A DNA stretch of 17,579 nt from Desulfohalobiaceae bacterium. GTDB lineage: Bacteria > Desulfobacterota > Desulfovibrionia > Desulfovibrionales > Desulfothermaceae. Both the position numbers and the translations under genes were made by a program. The stretch covers positions 1 to 17,579 of the forward strand of contig JAIPER010000022.1 in the NCBI GenBank assembly GCA_021737115.1, written 5' to 3'. Under the pieces are notes generated by a model. That model was not told the DNA's origin, searched no databases, and saw nothing but the letters and a program-made list of their open reading frames with translations. This document shows, one piece after another, positions 13,873 to 17,579 of the stretch. Numbering within the stretch: position 1 is the first letter of the stretch; each line of letters opens with the position of its first letter.

Positions 13873-16344
13873 ATGAAATACCCAGACACCATCTTTCGAG
13901 TCGATTTCAGCCATTCCCATGAAGAGGCTGCAATCGGCCTGAACAAGCTTACCGAAACAGTGACGGATTTTCTGGATTATTACGGGGAAAAACCCTTACT
14001 GGGCAAAAGTTTCCTGGACATCATCGGAAACGGTGACGGCCGGAGCAAATTCTTCAATCTCTTGACGGCCTGCGGATATCAGGACGATCCAGCCGGTTTC
14101 TTTCAGGATCTCCTGCCCCAGCTCGGCCGGGCCGACGGCACCCGGGAGATCAGGATCAAAGAGATCACCATGCCCCACCTTTTGCTGGTCAACATCCTGG
14201 AGCAGCTCATCCCTGGCAACTCCTTTTTCTCCATCAAGGATGTCGACCAGCTCCAGAAGGCGACCAACAGAGACTTCCCGGAAAAAGACCGGGGCCCCCT
14301 GCAAAAGGTCATGGAGACCTACCCGGTCCGGCTCTCCAAGCACACCATCCGGCAGAACCGGGTTTCCAACAACGTGGCCTACCAGTACCTGCCCTTCGTC
14401 GAAGAGCTTGATCCGGTGGGCCATACCAACACCTGGGTCGGACAGTTCCACCAGGGTCTCCTGGAACAGATGTACCAGAATCGGGTCATCTTTCTCCTGG
14501 ACATGACCTGCCCGGTCTACTGCCGCTTCTGTTTTCGCAAACACAAGGAAACCAGGAACGAGGCCAATCCTACAACAGAGGACGTGCAAAAGGCTCTGGA
14601 ACATGTCAGGACCTCCCCGGATATCAAGGAAATCGTGGTCACCGGCGGCGATCCCTTTCTCAACCGGGAGAACATGGTCCAAACCATCGAGGGCCTGGCG
14701 GAAATCCCTCATGTTCAGACCCTGCGGCTGGCCACCCGCTCGGTATCCTACTATCCGCATCTCTTTTTAGGAAACGACCGGTCCTGGCTCGACTACCTCA
14801 AGGAGAAAAGCCTCAGGCTCAGGCATAAGGGCAAGCGGCTGGAGCTGGCCACCCATTTTATCCACCCGGATGAGATTTCCCCGGAAAGCCTGGAGATCAT
14901 CACAGAACTGGCCGCAAACGGGGTCCCGGTCTACATCCAGACCCCATTTTTGAAAGACTGCAATGATCAGGGACCGGAGCTGACCCGACTGTTCAGCCTC
15001 CTGCGCGGGGCCGGGGCGGAACTGCACTACATCTACATCCCCTGCAGCCCGATCCATGGGAACTCGGTCTACTGGAGCAGCATTGCCGACGGACAGGCGG
15101 CCGCGAATTACCTCAGGGCCCATCTCTCGGACAGGGTCATTCCCAGGATCTGCACAGCCACCCCCATCGGCAAGATGGACTGGCAGACCAGCGGCTGGGC
15201 AGCGGAACAGGACCCGGAGCACCCTGACTTCATCTGGATCAGGACCCCCTACACCCCTGACTACTTCAGGGATTTTGTCCCCCAGGCCACCGATCTGAAG
15301 AACCTGGGAAATGTGCGGGTCAACAGCGAGGGAACCATCGACGCCCGCTACATGGCCAAAATCGGCGACGACTCCCTGTTCTACGGCTCCAGGCCGGCCC
15401 GTCCGGCCAAGGAAATCAAACCGGACCCCCGGGCTCTCAAGGAGTTCCAGACCTCTTTTGCCAGGGATCATAATCCGGGCTTCACCATGGTTCCCACCGG
15501 TTCCCCGACCCTGCTCAGGCCCCACGAGACCAGGGTGGAGCTGAACGTCTTGGCCGCTTCCAGCGATCTGGACCTTATCAGAAACGATGACCGGATCACC
15601 GATGTGGTCATTTTTTCAGGTAATGACTGCCTTGAACATCTTCATGAGGTGGCCCGGCTGGTCAAGGAGATCGATGACATCCCCCAGGTCAACGCCATCC
15701 GGCTCCGCAGCCCGTGGTTCAACTCCAAACCCGAGAAATATACCCCGGCCGTGATCCACAGGCTCACCGAGCTGAACAAGCTGAGCATCGTCAACCCCAA
15801 GCGGTTGGAGATCGAAACCTGGTTTGTTCATTCCGGAGAGCTTCGCCAGGAACATGAGGCCCTGGCGGCCAGGCTGCGCAACAAAGGCATCACGGTCTAC
15901 GTGAACACCCCGCTTTTAAGCGGCCTCAACGATTCCAGCCGGGAAATCCATGAACTGGCCTACACCGTGCGAAGCTTTGGTCTGGAGTTCCACCACCTGT
16001 ACCTGGCCGGACTGCCCATACAAAAACAATGGAACGACTCCCGCCCCGTGGACATGGACGATATCCTGGATATCGCCACCCGGGTCAGACGGGAAGGCAG
16101 CGGCCGGGAGATCCCGCGCTACATTATCCTGACCGAACTAGGGGAGGTGGATTTCGGGCTCACGTGCCGCTTTATCAAACAAAACGGACAGGTTGCGGTC
16201 AAGCTCCTGCCCTACGACCTGGACTACTTCCAGAGCCTGCAGCCTGACTTTCTCTGGCCGAAGCATGTGGAGACCGATGACCTGGGAAGGCCCCTTGTCC
16301 CGGTCCCTGGCCTGACATCCTCGACCGGCTTTCTGCTGGGCTGA
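13873..16344 (+). CDS. KamA-family (lysine 2,3-aminomutase-like) radical SAM protein with a degenerate second copy of the fold
   Basis: An 823-residue protein, about twice the size of lysine 2,3-aminomutase. GGAGGA (13864-13869) precedes ATG 13873. Residues about 1-200 are the N-terminal helical part. The radical SAM core has CPVYCRFCFRK with C213, C217 and C220 for the 4Fe-4S cluster, and VVTGGDPF (257-261) for SAM contacts. VIPRICTATPIGKMDW puts K434 where the PLP lysine of lysine aminomutase lies (PGGGGK there). Residues about 540-770 repeat this order: ITDVVIFSGNDC (582-586), IPQVNAIRLRS, KRLEIETWFVHSGE, NKGITVYVNTPLLSGLND and IPRYIILTELGEVDF. The second copy has no cysteine triad and has E758 at the lysine site. 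The aspartates that bind the lysine side chain in lysine aminomutase also seem absent (YIYIPCSP, CTATP), so another amino acid substrate is plausible. Confidence 0.85.
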   Translation: MKYPDTIFRVDFSHSHEEAAIGLNKLTETVTDFLDYYGEKPLLGKSFLDIIGNGDGRSKFFNLLTACGYQDDPAGFFQDLLPQLGRADGTREIRIKEITMPHLLLVNILEQLIPGNSFFSIKDVDQLQKATNRDFPEKDRGPLQKVMETYPVRLSKHTIRQNRVSNNVAYQYLPFVEELDPVGHTNTWVGQFHQGLLEQMYQNRVIFLLDMTCPVYCRFCFRKHKETRNEANPTTEDVQKALEHVRTSPDIKEIVVTGGDPFLNRENMVQTIEGLAEIPHVQTLRLATRSVSYYPHLFLGNDRSWLDYLKEKSLRLRHKGKRLELATHFIHPDEISPESLEIITELAANGVPVYIQTPFLKDCNDQGPELTRLFSLLRGAGAELHYIYIPCSPIHGNSVYWSSIADGQAAANYLRAHLSDRVIPRICTATPIGKMDWQTSGWAAEQDPEHPDFIWIRTPYTPDYFRDFVPQATDLKNLGNVRVNSEGTIDARYMAKIGDDSLFYGSRPARPAKEIKPDPRALKEFQTSFARDHNPGFTMVPTGSPTLLRPHETRVELNVLAASSDLDLIRNDDRITDVVIFSGNDCLEHLHEVARLVKEIDDIPQVNAIRLRSPWFNSKPEKYTPAVIHRLTELNKLSIVNPKRLEIETWFVHSGELRQEHEALAARLRNKGITVYVNTPLLSGLNDSSREIHELAYTVRSFGLEFHHLYLAGLPIQKQWNDSRPVDMDDILDIATRVRREGSGREIPRYIILTELGEVDFGLTCRFIKQNGQVAVKLLPYDLDYFQSLQPDFLWPKHVETDDLGRPLVPVPGLTSSTGFLLG

Positions 16345-16365
16345 ACGACGCCGTGCCTTGAGCCG

Positions 16366-16409
16366 GGCTCCTAGACCGGCCGGAAAATTCTCCGGCCGGA
16401 CAAGGAGCC
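16366..16409 (+). terminator. Strong GC hairpin after the radical SAM gene
   Basis: GGCTCCT (16366-16372) pairs with AGGAGCC (16403-16409), and CCGGCCGGA (16376-16384) with TCCGGCCGG (16391-16399), separated by 3-base internal loops, with loop AAATTC. All 16 pairs are perfect. It begins about 20 bases past the stop. No T-run follows, so it is either a U-less terminator or a message-stabilising structure. Confidence 0.5.
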
Positions 16410-16415
16410 TCGTAT

Positions 16416-16468
16416 GAGACTCCAGTTTTAGATCAGCGAGACAGCGACCCTAAAAACTGGAGTTTCTC
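16416..16468. repeat. Long imperfect inverted repeat
   Basis: The left arm GAGACTCCAGTTTTAG (16416-16431) pairs with the right arm 16450-16468 (CTAAAAACTGGAGT then TTCTC), apart from one extra A and two extra T bases. The loop of 18 bases contains GCGAGACAGCGA, itself a near repeat of GCGA. It resembles a small dispersed palindromic element. Confidence 0.6.
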
Positions 16469-16551
16469 CATTGATCAAACTGGCGAAGACTGACTTCAGC
16501 ATGATGAGTTAAACTGCAGGCCAATAAATTATTATATATTAATTAATTATA

Positions 16552-16580
16552 TGTCAGCTTTGCCAGAGGCAAAGCTGACA
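16552..16580. repeat. Perfect 13-bp hairpin with a 3-base loop
   Basis: TGTCAGCTTTGCC (16552-16564), loop AGA, GGCAAAGCTGACA (16568-16580). On the - strand an AT-rich tail follows it; on the + strand no U-run does. The triloop design recalls the palindrome at 120-147, but the sequence is different. If the promoter lies in the AT-rich stretch just upstream, this hairpin is in the leader of the stress-protein gene. Confidence 0.65.
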
Positions 16581-16668
16581 AGAAACCTTCGCTGCCGCGA
16601 AAATCTTTCAATTCACCGGCCCTTTACCCTCGGGATAGAGGGACGGGAATTTCCTGAAGGGGGGAAAC

Positions 16669-17061
16669 ATGAACATCCTGGTCTGCTATGACGGTTCAAA
16701 TGTGTCCAAGGATGCCCTGACTCTGGGCATCCGCAAGGCAAAGGCCAGAGACGGGAAGCTCTTTGTCATCTACTCCATGAAGGGGGGCATGGAAGTGCCC
16801 AGGAAAGAGTTTGAGCGGGCCGAGAGGATGCTCAAGCAGGTCGAAATCAAACTTCAATCGGAAAAAGTCCCCTGTGAAACCAATTTTTCGGTTCGCGGAC
16901 TGGAACCTGGAGAAGACATTGTCATGTACGCCAGAGAAAAGGAGGTCGAGGAAATCATCATCGGGGTCAAAAGACGATCTCGGGTCGGAAAGCTGCTCTT
17001 CGGCTCCACCGCCCAATTCGTCATTCTCGAGGCCCATTGCCCCGTTTTGACGGTCAAGTAG
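16669..17061 (+). CDS. UspA-type universal stress protein, single domain
   Basis: A 130-residue cytoplasmic protein. MNILVCYDGSNVSKDAL at the start is the Usp first strand with the adenine-side aspartate. The phosphate-binding loop is IIGVKRRSRVGKLLFGST with G99 and G112-S113; the second glycine of the usual G-2x-G-9x-G(S/T) pattern is R102, a common variation. HCPVLTVK closes the domain. Usp proteins of this kind bind ATP or AMP and help survival under stress; exact roles differ. The strong GAAGGGGGG site precedes ATG 16669. A single-gene unit closed by the hairpin at 17062-17094 is likely. Confidence 0.92.
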   Translation: MNILVCYDGSNVSKDALTLGIRKAKARDGKLFVIYSMKGGMEVPRKEFERAERMLKQVEIKLQSEKVPCETNFSVRGLEPGEDIVMYAREKEVEEIIIGVKRRSRVGKLLFGSTAQFVILEAHCPVLTVK

Positions 17062-17094
17062 TGTCATCCGGAACCGCCCTGGTTCCGGATGACA
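17062..17094 (+). terminator. Hairpin terminator of the universal stress gene
   Basis: TGTCATCCGGAACC (17062-17075), loop GCCCT, GGTTCCGGATGACA (17081-17094): a perfect 14-bp stem starting directly after the stop. The T-rich part (TCTTCTTTT) comes only about 10 bases later, so it is not a textbook intrinsic terminator, but an end-of-transcript role is likely. Confidence 0.65.
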
Positions 17095-17204
17095 TCACGG
17101 GCCTCTTCTTTTGGCCTCCCTCTTCCGTCCGCCCCTTCTCCCGCCTTGCCCGCTCCGCAGCACGGGAAAAAGTTTTGACTTTAATAGTTTTAACCTAAAT
17201 TATC

Positions 17205-17233
17205 TTGACATCAACAATCCAATTTCTTATGCT
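17205..17233 (+). promoter_or_regulatory. Sigma70-type promoter for the last gene
   Basis: TTGACA (17205-17210) is a full consensus -35 box. A 17-base spacer leads to TATGCT (17228-17233), 4 of 6. Transcription would begin near 17240, about 27 bases before ATG 17267. A further TTGACT lies at 17175-17180 with less fitting -10 options. Confidence 0.65.
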
Positions 17234-17266
17234 GCTCCTGCATGGCAAAGCGCCCAGGTCCCAATC

Positions 17267-17579
17267 ATGAATGCCGAGCAAAAAAAGAACCAGGAACGGG
17301 TCAGGATCTTCTTTGGCCCTTTTATTCCGGATGGCGACTCCAGATCACCCGAAGACATCACCTTGATGAACGGGAATCTCGCGGTGACCCTGGCCGTAGG
17401 GACCACTCCCCCCTGGGGATTGGTCAAGGGAGGACTTTTAGACGCGGCTGTGGTCAAAGACGGTGCACCAGACTCCGACCTCTTGGCGGTCTTCGATTTT
17501 TTACCCAATAACTGGGGGGGCTGGCCCAACAGCTATATTCGAATCCAGGTCCTTGAATCCGGACCGGAGAAGGGCGTGG
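17267..17579 (+). CDS. Unrecognised protein, 5' part only (runs off the window)
   Basis: From ATG 17267 the frame is open to the end of the window, giving the first 104 residues. I do not recognise the family. The visible part has a charged start (MNAEQKKNQERVRIFFGPF), then IPDGDSRSPEDITLMNGNLAVTLAV, GTTPPWGLVKGGLLDAAVV and LLAVFDFLPNNWGGWPNSYIRIQVLE. It is rich in glycine, tryptophan and alternating hydrophobic residues, suggesting beta strands. No signal peptide is seen from this start, although the frame is also open upstream. The start is supported by the promoter at 17205-17233 and by AGG (17256-17258) at 8 bases. Codon use looks like that of its neighbours. Confidence 0.7.
   Translation, partial: MNAEQKKNQERVRIFFGPFIPDGDSRSPEDITLMNGNLAVTLAVGTTPPWGLVKGGLLDAAVVKDGAPDSDLLAVFDFLPNNWGGWPNSYIRIQVLESGPEKGV

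Larger units (their letters stand above)
16345..16668. other. 324-base intergenic region with three large hairpins
   Basis: No plausible gene was found here. The region starts with a GC-rich double hairpin (16366-16409), then a long imperfect inverted repeat (16416-16468), an AT-rich stretch (about 16524-16550) and a perfect 13-bp hairpin (16552-16580). It ends in the ribosome site GAAGGGGGG (16657-16665) of the stress-protein gene. The AT-rich stretch may hold a promoter, but no pair of boxes is convincing. Confidence 0.7.

Noticed and set aside
12595..13920. Open frame of 441 codons on the - strand opposite the aminotransferase
   Set aside because: The + strand frame holds all RocD motifs in order; the opposite frame has antisense-type composition and no domain marks.
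17242..17511. Open frame of 89 codons on the + strand near the end
   Set aside because: It is rich in Arg, Gly and Pro like a shifted frame of a GC-rich gene, while the frame from 17267 has protein-like composition and stays open to the edge.

Overview
The window looks like a chromosomal segment of a Gram-negative bacterium. GC is roughly mid-50s in the genes and lower between them. Its own binding protein carries a Sec-type signal with no lipobox, which suggests a periplasm. The gene mix and the short palindromic and heptad repeats between genes recall sulfate-reducing Desulfobacterota (former Deltaproteobacteria). That placement is an impression, because the window has no rRNA or marker gene.

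Layout on the + strand. Positions 1-194 hold heptad repeats and a REP-like palindrome. At 195-1022 is a secreted SUMF1-type protein that lacks the formylglycine-generating cysteines. It overlaps by one base (TGATG) a 1072-residue protein at 1022-4240, made of an NTT/MFS-like membrane half, a HEAT-like region and a cyclic-nucleotide-binding domain. At 4344-5348 is a glutathione-synthetase-like ATP-grasp ligase. Fifteen bases later begins a complete peptide/nickel/glutathione-type ABC importer, running to 10987: binding protein, two permeases and two ATPases. The importer ends at an inverted copy of the palindrome seen at 120-147, followed by more heptads and hairpins.

On the - strand lie a dodecin-family gene (11242-11454), with a candidate promoter and a good intrinsic terminator, and a RarD/EamA-type permease (11610-12530). 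Back on the + strand, a well-formed sigma70-like promoter drives an ornithine-aminotransferase-like gene (12628-13839). After it comes an 823-residue KamA-family radical SAM protein (13873-16344) whose C-terminal half looks like a second, degenerate copy of the aminomutase fold. An intergenic region with three large hairpins follows, then a UspA-type universal stress protein (16669-17061) ending in a 14-bp perfect hairpin. Last is the 5' part of an unrecognised gene (from 17267) behind a TTGACA-17-TATGCT promoter.

How the genes may work together: the ligase and importer sit like one transcription unit and could handle glutathione or another gamma-glutamyl or small peptide; the same ABC family includes the Gsi glutathione importers. 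The aminotransferase and radical SAM protein form a second pair that likely acts on an amino acid. The residues that bind the lysine side chain in lysine 2,3-aminomutase seem absent, so the substrate is open. The most unusual items are the half-decayed tandem aminomutase, the transporter-HEAT-cNMP fusion coupled to a cysteine-less SUMF1 protein, and the repeat and hairpin families between genes.
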